In this document: piece by piece, positions 1-8,472 of the stretch
Layout: every line of letters begins with the position of its first letter
Position numbering within the stretch: position 1 is the first letter of the stretch
Source: Cyclostephanos tholiformis
Lineage: Eukaryota > Bacillariophyta > Thalassiosirophyceae > Thalassiosirales > Thalassiosiraceae
Assembly: GCA_036939975.1 (NCBI GenBank)
Contig: JALLPB010000415.1
Coordinates: forward strand, 2,117 to 19,900
DNA: 17,784 bases
Direction of reading: 5' to 3'
The notes under the pieces: generated by a model
Told to the model about the DNA's origin: nothing
Databases searched by the model: none
What the model saw: only the letters and a program-made list of their open reading frames with translations
Position numbers and translations under genes: made by a program

Positions 1-140
1 GTGCAGAGAATCCTTGCCGGTACGAGATTCTGTCGGGGAGTGCTCCTGCTGCCACTGCCCGGACGACGTACGTGAGGCGCACCAAGCAGCACGATATTGT
101 CCGGGCGGCCTCCGATGGTCGTGTTGCTGTCCGTCGACAT
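1..140 (-). CDS. Possible 5' exon of an unknown gene, cut by the left edge
   Basis: Reading leftwards from an ATG at 138-140 there are 46 open codons to the window edge. The protein starts MSTDSNTTIGGRPDNIVLLG and is rich in Ser, Arg, Pro and Gly. An in-frame TAA at 162-164 lies just upstream, so this ATG would be the first usable start. The stretch is more GC-rich than the AT-rich DNA to its right, which fits coding sequence. I recognise no domain. An overlapping plus-strand frame (14-394) is also open but is Cys-rich and looks like a shadow. Its reality depends on sequence outside the window. Confidence 0.25.
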   Translation of the reverse strand, partial: MSTDSNTTIGGRPDNIVLLGAPHVRRPGSGSRSTPRQNLVPARILC

Positions 141-509
141 CCTCGCCCAACGCCCCAACCATTAGAATCCTCTCCATTACTTGCTTTCCCTTCCTCCACG
201 TAGTTGCAAATTCAGTGAGCGATGTTGTACGCCTGGATGGGCGATTGAGCACAAATGACCCCAGAGGGATGACAGAACCAAAAATGATACTCCGTTCGTG
301 GACACGCTTGTCGCGGAGGAGAATTTCCCATCCTGGTCTTCACCAAAAAATTCAGACGATAAAAATGAAAGTAACACGAACTAAATGCCCGTGAATGCCT
401 TTTGGATATGGCACTGCTGACATTTGATGCGTCTCTCATTTGCAGGGTTTATGCCGGTGGAGGGTAGTTCCTGACATACCGTCAATAATTATTTGCACAT
501 GAATTGTTG

Positions 510-897
510 ATGGAGTCAATCTCGGATGAATCCGACGTCCATGTTAAGTTGGACAGGAGAGGACGTGGAGCGTTTGTCTAATCTTTTCATGGATATTGTT
601 TTCATATCTGCGACGCAATCATCATCCGGCGTGGAAACAAATCCCCTTTGGTTCATGATTTGCATCATGGAAGTCAATACCTCCCCAAGTAGAGATCCTC
701 TTATTTTGTGAACCAGCACATTGGGAATTCATTCCCTTGGTATCATCTGACCTCGACGATATCCCAAGCTCAACTGAATACTCCAGCGACGGCACTGGTG
801 GCAACGAATCTGTGGGACACACACTTCGATTCGACACTCCTGCAACCGCAGGGAGGTATGAAACAACACGAGTAGATACCCCTCCCACAATTAATTG
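510..897 (+). other. Unassigned stretch with weak coding-like fragments
   Basis: Between 141 and 1200 I recognise no gene. Three short plus-strand pieces look faintly protein-like. ATG at 510 opens an acidic 23-codon frame. ATG at 526 opens a 61-codon frame. Frame 2 is open from 659 to a TGA at 895-897 and includes SSDLDDIPSSTEYSSDGTGG, followed by a Thr/Pro-rich tail. They are in different frames, so this could be a frameshifted relic or chance. A minus-strand frame (622-957) overlaps the same bases and cannot be excluded. No homology is recognised. Confidence 0.2.
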
Positions 898-1156
898 ACT
901 TTCCGCTATTATGCTTTTGTCGCCTTTATAACTCGCTAATTCCTTTCGGCAACGCATCGTCTCCTTTACCCCGTTAAGTCCGCGTATTCATCTCCATTCC
1001 ATACATATCGGACGCGGGTCGCCGCCACGCCCACGCGTTCCTGCAAAAGGTTTTTGTAAATTACTTCAGCGGAGGAGAAAAGGGCAGCTCGCGCCTGTTA
1101 AATGGTTAATAATATCGTTTAAGGCGAACCAGAAAACTGACGAAAACTGGAGTTAA

Positions 1157-1177
1157 AAATATTCAAACCGAATATTT
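1157..1177. repeat. Short hairpin: 8-bp inverted repeat
   Basis: AAATATTC (1157-1164) and GAATATTT (1170-1177) are perfect inverted repeats around a 5-nt loop. They lie in AT-rich DNA about 100 bp upstream of the transposase relic. They may be part of the element's 5' end, or chance in AT-rich sequence. Confidence 0.4.
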
Positions 1178-1204
1178 AAATCCGATTGGGTTTTTTTGGA
1201 CGAT

Positions 1205-1257
1205 TAGAAAGTAGTTGATCATTAATTCAGTAATCACCGAATTACAACAACTTTCTA
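1205..1257. repeat. Bulged hairpin upstream of the transposase relic
   Basis: TAGAAAGTAGTTG (1205-1217) pairs with CAACAACTTTCTA (1245-1257) at 12 of 13 positions. Inside, TAATTC (1223-1228) pairs with GAATTA (1239-1244) perfectly around a 10-nt loop, leaving a 5-nt bulge (1218-1222). It ends about 17 bp before the first open codon of the transposase relic. I found no matching terminal copy between 5740 and 6110, so I do not call it a terminal inverted repeat. Confidence 0.5.
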
Positions 1258-1274
1258 GTGTCACTGATCAATAG

Positions 1275-2230
1275 GCGGCAAATGAAGCTGTTGCTGATGC
1301 CGCAAGAATCAACAGTGCTCATGCAGAGATTGTAAATCAGCACTGCAAGTTGTTCTTGGCAAAGGCCTTTTGTATCAACCCTGATGGCATGGTGATTACA
1401 AATCCAGCTCTCCTGCTTACCAACAAAGCTCCAGAGTATACTCCTGTGGAGTCGGTTGAACAGTACAATTATATCATTCACTGTCTCACCAACTGGGGGG
1501 ACGATTCCGCATTGAAGACTCTTCCTGATGATGAGGTCCAGAGAGTAAAGGCTTTTTGCTCCAAGAACAAGAATGGCTATAACTATGATCATATCTTTGC
1601 TCTTCAGGAAACTAAATCCCCCGATGGGACGTCCAAGGTCCTCCTCATTCATAAAAAAACCAAAGGGCGTTGAGTCCCACATGCTCGACATTTTCAATGT
1701 TATCCACAAGGCTCATTGCCGCATGGGTCACATGCGGATCGAGAAGACGCTTACAAATTGCATGCTGCAGTTCCACAGTCCAACATATGATCTGTGTAAG
1801 CTCTTCCTTGAGGACTGCTATGTTTGTCATGAGAAGCAGCCTTTGGTTCCTGTACGGAAGGGTGCAAAGAAGCCTATTATTTCATCTCACTTCCGTGACC
1901 GCATCCAGGTCGATCTAATTGACATGAGCACTATGAGAAAACGTGATGTCTACGGTTCTATGCAGCAGTGGATCATGACAGTCAAGGACAATCAAGACAA
2001 TGACATTGTAGATTACATCTCCGAACTTGGTGGGGCATCGCTAGTCAGCAATATAGATGACTGTGATGTGAATGGTGACAAAGATGAGGGAGTTGATATT
2101 TCTGACAATTCGTTTCCTGAGGCTTTCTCCAACAATGACGCTGACTACAACGATGCAGAAAATTCTTCATCGATTCTTGGTATGGATTTGTCTGCGGAGT
2201 CTGTGGATCAGTATTGTCAAACTTGTGTCA
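1275..2230 (+). pseudogene. Transposase relic, N-terminal part: H2C2 zinc finger and start of DDE integrase core
   Basis: Frame 3 is open after a TAG at 1272-1274 and runs to about 1670. It starts AANEAVADAARINSAHAEIV and has no clear ATG. Reading then moves to frame 1 just past an A7 run near 1652. The frame-1 part holds the integrase H2C2 finger: His residues in HKAHCRMGH, then Cys pairs in EDCYVCHEKQ. Next comes the core start RIQVDLIDMSTM, whose first Asp (codon 1912-1914) would be DDE residue 1, followed by QQWIMTVKD. Integrases normally need a second Asp and a Glu over the next 100 or so residues. Here the protein passes straight into an acidic Asp/Asn/Ser-rich stretch, so most of the core has been deleted. 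Cleavage and strand-transfer activity is therefore lost. Confidence 0.65.
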
Positions 2231-3470
2231 GAATTCCAACAGTCATCTCCAACAGAAGAACATCCTGACCCCTCCTTCTTACCTGCTGGAGGATCCTTGT
2301 CCATCAATTATTCTTCTGGGGATGGAGAAAGTCATACTACTCATATGGATGCATGGGGGACAGATGACAGCAGCAATCCTACTGGAGGCAAGAAAGAAAT
2401 GCCTCCTCCTGCTGTGCATGGACATGCTCCTACTACTCCTTCTGTGGATGCAGACAGGACAGATGATCATGATCCTACAGCTACAGCTAAGAACAAAAAT
2501 AATGTTTTGAATGATGTTCTCTCGTTATCATTGACTTCAACTAACAAAGGTGGTGATGCCAAGATGATGCCTCCTAGTAAAGTCAATTATTTGCCGTACA
2601 CCCGCTCATCTGATTATTCTGACTTTACCGTGGCAGAGGCTTGGGAGCATGAAAATATTGCGCAAAAACACAAATCTCTTGGTGGTTATCTGGAGTACAA
2701 CTTCCTTTGTCCAACATTGACATGCGAACATTGCTGCCATCCTCATGGCTGCTTTGGACTTCAAGTAGGTGAGGATTGTTACATTGACGCAATAACCAAG
2801 TCCACAAATTGGTATGATAGTCTCTTCATATCTACATTTGCGCAGTTGGCAGCACATTATGCACACAGCACTGTTGCTCTTCCTGATCCAAACATGACTT
2901 ACCCAGATGTACTGCCGCAGTTGATTCATGTGACTTATCCTAGTGGAGAAGTGCATGTTGATAAGTGCTGTTCTCTACGCACAGATATGGCCACCGTTGT
3001 TGCAGTCTATCATGATAAGAATCATTTTGGTGTGTTGGAAATTGATTTAAAAAAAAGACTGAATCGTATTTATGATAGGCTGAACAGGGACTTGGACAGG
3101 TGGTTTATATTTGTGTTTTATGCCCTTAAGCGGTGCATGCTCTGCCCTCTATCAGCTGCACCGCAACCTATTTCAGACAAAGCAGTTTACGTGAAGAGAC
3201 CCGGATGGTTAGCAAAGGGGAGCAGGAAATCTATCGATGGATACCAATTTGAGATTGGCAGTTCTCACAGTTCTCCATAGAGATACGAGAGAGGTAACTT
3301 TATTCGTCAGGTTGACTGATTCAATTGTGGTCCTATAGTCTGTGTAAAGATTCTTGAGATGTTTGGACTTGCTACTCAGGATGACCTTGTGGTAGGATAT
3401 CAGATGGGTAGATTGCGTCCAGTCGTGAAGCAGTACTGGGAACGCTTTATGGACAAATGCAACAAGGACA
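2225..3470 (+). pseudogene. Transposase relic, middle part: acidic/Pro spacer and Ulp1-type (C48) cysteine protease domain
   Basis: The frame changes from 1 to 2 near 2215-2240 and then stays in frame 2. A Ser/Pro/Asp-rich linker leads to a globular part with a Cys/His cluster (LTCEHCCHPHGC). The Ulp1 signature follows: HFGVLEIDL with the catalytic His (codon 3023-3025), IYDRL with the catalytic Asp (3074-3076), a Gln in RQVD (3308-3310), and FNCGPIVC with the nucleophilic Cys (3326-3328). This His-Asp-Gln-Cys order and the H(W/F)xxxxID...YD spacing are typical of SUMO/NEDD8-type proteases. Two in-frame stops, TAG 3278-3280 and TGA 3317-3319, fall between the Asp and the Cys. The rest of the fold continues in the same frame (KILEMFGL and on). 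Its role in transposition is not known to me; self-processing or deSUMOylation is possible. Confidence 0.65.
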
Positions 3471-3601
3471 TGATCATTCGGGTGCGGGAGCTTCATCCTC
3501 TTTCTGCACCGCCAGAATCAACAGCCGCTTCATCCCAAGCTCCCATGGTCATCTCAGCTGCAGCAAAAGCATCATCAAATCCAGAAATAGATCCCTATCT
3601 A

Positions 3602-3946
3602 TGCTTCTGTTACTGCGATTCTCCAGACATGGGCATTCTGTGCTTGGAGTGCTGCCAGAACACTGTGCATTGACAGTGCTACAATGCGCATTTGAAGAAT
3701 TTTACGCAATGTCCTTATTGTCGTGCAGTCGTTGACAATATAGCATCATTTTTGGAACGTCCTTCTATCCCAAGGTCCAGTATATATAAGTCTCCTGATG
3801 ATGATGTTCACTTGAAGAAGAGCCCACCACCCACCACTCCAACCACTCCAGCAGTAAAAGACAACCTAGAAGACATGTTGGTGATTGCTGAAGATGACAA
3901 GTTTCCGCTATGTTTGACCGATGTAATACAGTCAGAGTCACAGTGA
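3602..3946 (+). pseudogene. Transposase relic: RING/PHD-like zinc finger and acidic tail
   Basis: This continues in frame 2. Codons 3602-3721 show spaced ligands: CFCYC, then CLEC, then a His followed by a stop and QC (H-x2-C spacing, with the stop TGA at 3671-3673 replacing one residue), then CPYC. The pattern fits a RING or PHD-type cross-brace finger, which typically binds E2 enzymes or histone tails. A Pro/Thr/Asp-rich tail (KKSPPPTTPTTPA) follows and ends at TGA 3944-3946. I cannot decide between RING and PHD by eye. The Ulp1 domain upstream and the finger together suggest a ubiquitin/SUMO or chromatin link for this transposase. Confidence 0.55.
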
Positions 3947-4488
3947 AAAAAGGGAAGGCAGCAAGAACAGGCACAGAAGATGATGAAGTTGCAAGGATCC
4001 GACATAGCAAACAAAGGTGCGGCACCCGGGGCTGTCGTGGTTGTACAGTGTCCCAAGCAGTCAGTCATGCAATTGGAATTATTGGGATAATTTATGAAAT
4101 AAGCAAATATGGTGGTACAAGAGTTGCTACAATTGCCAGTATTTTGTCATGTGGCCAGAAGAAGACAAAATGGTGGATCCCATCGGATCAATATATTGTG
4201 AAGTATGGGATCAAGGAAGAACCGAATATTCTACCAGAATTAAAAGCCATCCGTGACGCAATTATTGGCGGTACCTACAATGAAAACAATAATGCACCTA
4301 CTTGCACAACTTAGGAGGCACACAAAGTCATTACAAATGCCACCAGTCAATGCAAGCCTTCCCGATGTAGTTGCTCTGGCGGAAAATGCAAAGTTGGACG
4401 GTTTTGGTGCATCAAGAAAGGGTCAAAATGTGGCAGTGGATGTAGTTGCAACGGCAATTGTGACGCAAATGTCAATAATGGTAAATGA
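3947..4488 (+). pseudogene. Transposase relic, C-terminal block with CXC Cys-rich motif
   Basis: Frame 2 gives a basic/Gln-rich stretch and then ANKGAAPGAVVVVQ up to about 4050. Frame 1 takes over with AVSHAIGIIGIIYEISKYGG, a KKTKWWIPSDQYIVKY segment and an IRDAIIGGTYN segment. This looks like one conserved domain split by a frameshift. After a single TAG (4312-4314), frame 1 continues into a Cys-rich motif at 4351-4461 with CKPSRCSCSGGKC, then CIKKGSKCGSGCSC and NGNC, ending at TGA 4486-4488. The spacing resembles CXC/CRC (tesmin/TSO1) or pre-SET-like zinc-binding clusters. I recall a similar end on KRBA2-like transposon proteins, but this is memory, not a search. Confidence 0.5.
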
Positions 4489-4520
4489 TCACTGTCAGGT
4501 GTTATGTCTAGCATAGAGTC

Positions 4521-5737
4521 ATGTTCTTATTAACCAAAATTCGTTCGCAAATGTACCCTTCAATCAAACAATTAATGCACTCAGATTCCGTAATTGCTAC
4601 AAGTAAAGATGATAGTGAAAGTTATGACAATTCTGGATTATGGTCATCAGATAGTCTTGAGAAAGAATCCCTTGAAATAGGAGACAAGATTAACTATTGG
4701 TTGACAATCCATGTGTGGGGTGATGATTCTACGATGCAATGTTCGAAGGTTGTGAAAATCTTATCTGCTAAGGAGATCTACGAGCCACACCTTTACCTAG
4801 AGAATGGGGATACAGTACTGTTTGGTTCAAAATTCAGAGAGTGGAAGAAACCCTCAGTGACGATGGGACTCGGAAACATACCATTATGAAACATTGGAGA
4901 GATTCAAGTTTGTATGATTTTACACCATCAGAAGACAAAAAAGCATACCACAAAAGCGTCACTAGGGACACAGATATGTTCAAGAAAATAGTGGCTACCG
5001 CTCGGAGGGTTGTTGAGGACACTGGATTTCTTAGAGAGAAGAACAGCGAGTCTTCATTGTTGGCTACTAATGTATCAGTTTTTGAAGAAACTGGATCCCT
5101 CAGCAAGAACAACGAGACATCGTCGGCTGGCAGTGAATCATCTGATAGTGATGATTCCATCAATCTTCCTGGGCGCAATTGTACAGAAGACAGCAATGGA
5201 TTAATTCTAGGACCAAAATGTGCTCAAGAATGCTTTATGAGCAGCAAGAAATGTCATCATGAAAAAGAGCAAGTGACCATGAATACAACTGGAGATTTTC
5301 TAGCGCTTAATGCAACATGGTGGCATCATGGGTATTTCAACCATGTTACAGAATTAACATATTTAACTGCACAGCTATTTTGTGTCCCAAGCCATCAGCT
5401 GCAATGCACCAAACGCATTCATAGAAATACAACAAGGCTACAGAATTATATTGTACGACATCTCAATGAGACTATAGTTAGCGGACTAACAAGAGATCTG
5501 GTGACAAAGTGGGACGACAATGACGATCACAGATTCTTGGTGAAGAAATTTCCACTAATGAAGAAGTTCCTTGGCAAAGGCAAAGGAATAGACAAGACCA
5601 AAAACAGGTACGTTCGATTCAAAGACATTGCAAAATTACCAAGTTTGCAGCGTGTAACGGCAGAAATCAAGGATCAAATTGGTCATATTACTGTTGATAG
5701 TGTATGGTTGATTAAGAAAACAAGGGCGGACAATTGA
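4521..5737 (+). pseudogene. Second ORF of the element, unknown function, one frameshift
   Basis: Starting at ATG 4521, frame 3 runs to TGA 4887-4889 and includes LEIGDKINYWLTIHVWGDD. Frame 2 then takes over between about 4805 and 4850 (YSTVWFKIQRVEETLSDDGT) and stays open to TGA 5735-5737, about 300 residues. The middle is Ser/Asp/Glu-rich (SSAGSESSDSDDS). The C-terminal part is basic and globular, with a Cys/His-containing segment (CAQECFMSSKKCHHEK) and TWWHHGYFNHV. I recognise no domain. It lies 33 bp after the transposase relic on the same strand and is less damaged than it, which suggests an element-borne accessory gene. It could instead be a host gene captured or invaded by the element. 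Confidence 0.5.
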
Positions 5738-5740
5738 TTT

Positions 5741-6111
5741 CAGGAGTGGCACCAGGACATGAAGCACAACATCACAGTGACTGTTATTGTTAATGTAGGG
5801 GTGGTCACGATGTAGACCTATATAGACATAGAAACCTAAAGTATTAATTATAATTGATTCCGCTCGATATGTCTTATTTGTTCCAAGTCCACCACCAACT
5901 AGACATTAATCGAACAACATGGTGGTCTTACAACAGCTGGCATCTACCTTCATCGTCGGATGGAACTGACATGTCTGACAAGTCATCAGGATTGTAACAG
6001 TTGGTTTGTCACCAGAACCAAAATCCTTTGTATTCGTGATGATAATAGACAGGCTCCATGATTCTATATGAGAAATACTTTCAACTGGTAATGTTGGAGG
6101 GGTCGCGTTGC
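5741..6111. other. Intergenic stretch, nothing recognised
   Basis: AT-rich DNA of ordinary complexity between the second ORF and the palindrome array. I see no ORF of note, no tandem repeat and no copy of the 1205-1257 hairpin. The true 3' end of the transposon probably lies here or within the following array. Confidence 0.4.
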
Positions 6112-6663
6112 CATATTTTCATAAATCTGGTCCCGATTTTCAAAAATCTGGCCCAGATTTTCTAAAATCGGATATCGTACCGCATTTTGGAAAATCTAGG
6201 TCAGATTTTTGAAAACAGGGAATGGGTCCAGGGTTTTAAAAATCTGGTACCGATTTTTGAAAATGAAAAGACAAGGCATAGGTAGTATTTTTAAAAATAT
6301 TGGGGAACATATTTTTGAAAATCTGAACAACGCTCGGATTTTTAAAAATTGGATGCCGGTTTTTAAAAATTTGGAACAGATTTTTGAAAATCAGGAAAAA
6401 ATACATCCGGGTTTTTAAAAATAAGGACCCTATTTTCGAAAACCAGAAAAAAATACATAGTCCGTATTTTTAAAAATCTGGTCCCAATTTTTAAAAGCCA
6501 GAACAAGATTTTCAAACATTGGAACCAGAATATTGAAAAAAGGGGGCAAATTGACCACTGTGTGCACATTTTGGCACCCTTTTTGTCTGGTTTTTAAAAA
6601 TCTGACATACCGGATTTTTAAAAATCAAGCACGGATTTTTAAAAATGGGGATTTTTAAAATCG
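6112..6663. repeat. Array of about 20 imperfect TTTTnAAAA palindromes
   Basis: About twenty cores of the form (G)ATTTT-n-AAAAT(C) follow each other. Examples are GATTTTCAAAAATC at 6135-6148, GATTTTCTAAAATC at 6156-6169 and GGATTTTTAAAAATC near 6611-6625. Linkers vary but often carry CTGG or GGTCC. Start-to-start spacings for the first cores are about 21, 28, 20, 27, 21, 34, 23, 28, 21, 21, 30, 21, 34 and 21 bp, so 21 bp (two helical turns) recurs. Short plus-strand ORFs here (for example 6209-6418) are simple translations of the repeat (IFKN, IFEN) and not genes. The array may be a subterminal binding region of the neighbouring transposon or a diverged satellite. Confidence 0.8.
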
Positions 6664-6968
6664 TTCGTAACAGAGTTAGAATCGATTTTATCTTCTCAAT
6701 GGAGAGTTATTGCCTCCGCCCATCCAGACACTTACAACAATACCGGTGGTGTGATTGAAATCGACCCACCCCACCCCCTCCCAGACTGAAAACGTTTATT
6801 TGGTGTGATAAAAATTGACAGTGGCAGGAATGAAAAATGGTCACTCACAATGACGGGGGGGGGGGAGGGGGGTGAGGATCATCATCATCATCATCATCAT
6901 AAATATCATTATAGATCAATCAAGTCGATTGCAGATCACCCCCATCTCCAATAATCAAATTCATCCCA
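6664..6968. other. Noncoding stretch with G run and ATC microsatellite
   Basis: No gene is seen. It contains a G11-A-G6 run at 6855-6872 and an ATC trinucleotide repeat of about seven to eight units at 6878-6900. Confidence 0.6.
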
Positions 6969-7600
6969 ATGAGACTATCCAACGCCGTCTCAGCCATCAT
7001 CACGCGATGGTGGCAGTGGCATGATTACTTCGTTTGTTACAGGCTGTAGGGCAAAATCATGCCCAAGGATGTGACTCATGTCATAATCCATTCTTCCGTC
7101 AGGGCAATTGAGACGTGAGAACTCAAGGATTCTCGACGATGTGATGGAGGAGTTTGGGGAGAGGGCATTTGAATGTTGTGCATTGCTACAATTCATCTAC
7201 ATACCCAATGCCGTCATGAGGATTAAGAAGGGAGCATTCAGTTGGTGCAAGGGGTTGAGGACTGCGACTCTTGGCGAGGGGCTGGAGGAGATATGGGAGA
7301 ATGCTTTTAAAAGATGCATATCACTACAGCACATCATCATACCCAATGACTTCAAGAGGATTGAGGAGTGGGCATTCTGCGAGTGTTCACATTTGAGGAC
7401 TGTGATTCTCAACTATGGATTGGAGGAAATTGGGTACAAGGCATTTAACTGCTGCACATCACTACAATGAATTTTCATACCCAACACGGCCAAGGTGATT
7501 GCAGAGAAGGCATTCTTTGGATGCAGAAGGTTAACGATTGTTGTGTTAATCTAGGCAATGGGCTGCATGAGATTGGGGATGCCCTAACCACCGCGGTGGA
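6969..7600 (+). pseudogene. BspA-type leucine-rich-repeat (LRR_5) pseudogene, N-terminal and middle part
   Basis: Starting at ATG 6969, frame 3 reads through RWWQWHDYFVCYRL, a TAG, then KDVTHVIIHSSVRAI, which fits the entry of diatom LRR_5 proteins. Frame 1 (from about 7108) carries clear repeats of about 23 residues with the pattern IPN-xx-K-x-I-xx-x-AF-xx-C-xx-L-xx-V-x-L. Examples are EEFGERAFECCALLQFIYIP, FKRIEEWAFCECSHLRTVIL and LEEIGYKAFNCCTSLQ. TGA at 7468-7470 breaks a repeat (IFIPN resumes right after it), and near 7545 the frame changes again (NLGNGLHEIGDAL). LRR_5 proteins are generally surface or protein-binding scaffolds. Stops and shifts in recognisable repeats mark a pseudogene. 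Confidence 0.75.
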
Positions 7601-7757
7601 CGAGGGCCAGGAAAAAATCTGTTGTTTCAGCCTACCACCCCACCCTCTTAAGGAAAATATAATTAATATCGTCATGTTATAATCGGTCTTTATTATTTAT
7701 TAAGAGGATCAAGATTAATTTTTTTGAATCGTGGCGGTGTGAGTACATTTATTATGG
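7601..7757. other. AT-rich interruption inside the LRR remains
   Basis: About 150 bp with no LRR similarity, including AT-rich DNA (7655-7725). It separates two LRR blocks in the same orientation. It may be an old insertion, or the spacer between two formerly tandem LRR genes. Confidence 0.3.
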
Positions 7758-8160
7758 GTGGGAGATGGAAATCCTGCTCGCGCAGTCATTCCCAACAACT
7801 TCAAGGCAATTAAGACGGAGGCATTCAGTCGGTGCTCGGGATTGACGACCGTGACACTCGGCGAGGGACTTGAGGAGATTGGAGAGGGAGCATTTTGGAG
7901 GTGCATATCATTACAAGGCGACGTAACCAACACAGTCAAGGCAATTAAGAGTTGTGCATTCACGAGTATAAAGCTGGCAGGCCCATATTTACGATATGCT
8001 GGGATGCATCCCAACCCTCTCAACCAAGGGTTTAAGCACTTACTTTGATACCATTGATTCTAAGCTTACCATCTACGAAAATTTGAGTGAAGCTCCCATG
8101 ATATTGGAGCTAGCCATCTGGAATTCTGATGTTGCTCTACATGTTCTGTCCGTCATTTAA
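7758..8160 (+). pseudogene. LRR_5 fragment with the C-terminal module
   Basis: The frame from 7758 reads VIPNNFKAIKTEAFSRCSGL, TTVTLGEGLEEIGEGAFWRC and TNTVKAIKSCAF, which are two to three typical LRR_5 repeats. It then degrades and stops at about 8048. In another frame from about 8048 the module DTIDSKLTIYENLSEAP followed by MILELAIWNSDV appears. I recognise this as the non-LRR C-terminal module of diatom LRR_5 proteins (S-K-L-xx-YE-x-L...LELAIWKS). It is a broken gene in the same direction as the preceding block. Confidence 0.7.
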
Positions 8161-8472
8161 CTGGTGTTGATGATGGTAAGAGTGCAATTTATGGAGAAGC
8201 GGGCAATGGTGGCTCTGTGTAATAGTCGATGGAGATAGAAAAACAATGAAGACTAAGTCTATTCCAGTGAAAAGGAATGAATGAGTTGGGTAGGAATGAA
8301 GGGAAGCCACAAATAGACCATACACACAACTAATATCTGTTCAATATATATATTATAAAGAATAGAAAAGAATATTGTTCCTTAAAAATATACTACACAA
8401 CCATGCTTTTTTCTTCATATCAACCCACGTCCCCATGATTTTCTCCCAAGTCTGAGGATGCCGTGAGAAAAA
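8161..8472. other. Noncoding gap between LRR relics
   Basis: No coding sequence is recognised. AT-rich with an ATATATAT-type stretch around 8340-8355. A minus-strand ORF (8137-8325) overlaps the end of the LRR module and looks like a shadow. Confidence 0.35.

Larger units (their letters stand above)
1205..5740 (+). mobile_element. Decayed Ginger/KRBA2-like DNA transposon, internally deleted
   Basis: All recognisable coding in this interval runs on the plus strand and follows one protein order: integrase H2C2 finger, DDE-core start, acidic spacer, Ulp1 protease, RING/PHD-like finger, conserved C-terminal block and CXC Cys-rich motif. A second ORF follows. Family knowledge: Ginger-type elements are cut-and-paste transposons whose transposase derives from Ty3/gypsy-like integrases. 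From memory, some carry accessory protease and PHD domains. I see no reverse transcriptase, protease-RT-RNase H polyprotein or LTR here, which argues against an LTR retrotransposon. The reading frame is broken by at least three frameshifts and several stops, and most of the catalytic core is missing, so the copy is dead. The ends were not identified; coordinates are approximate. Confidence 0.6.

Noticed and set aside
14..394. Plus-strand ORF of 126 codons at the left edge
   Set aside because: Cys/Arg/Ser-rich text without domain pattern; the opposite strand gives a more protein-like frame over 1-140.
1242..1709. Minus-strand ORF of 155 codons
   Set aside because: Antisense of the integrase N-terminal region; no family resemblance.
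1205..5740. LTR retrotransposon (Ty3/gypsy or copia) interpretation of the integrase region
   Set aside because: No RT, RNase H, aspartic protease or long direct terminal repeats seen in this interval, and the Ulp1-RING-CXC tail does not fit.
6209..6418. Plus-strand ORF with IFKN/IFEN repeats
   Set aside because: It is a translation of the TTTTnAAAA palindrome array, and similar text appears on the minus strand (6363-6569), as expected from palindromic DNA.
6878..6900. CRISPR-like or regulatory reading of the ATC repeat
   Set aside because: A simple trinucleotide microsatellite with no spacers.
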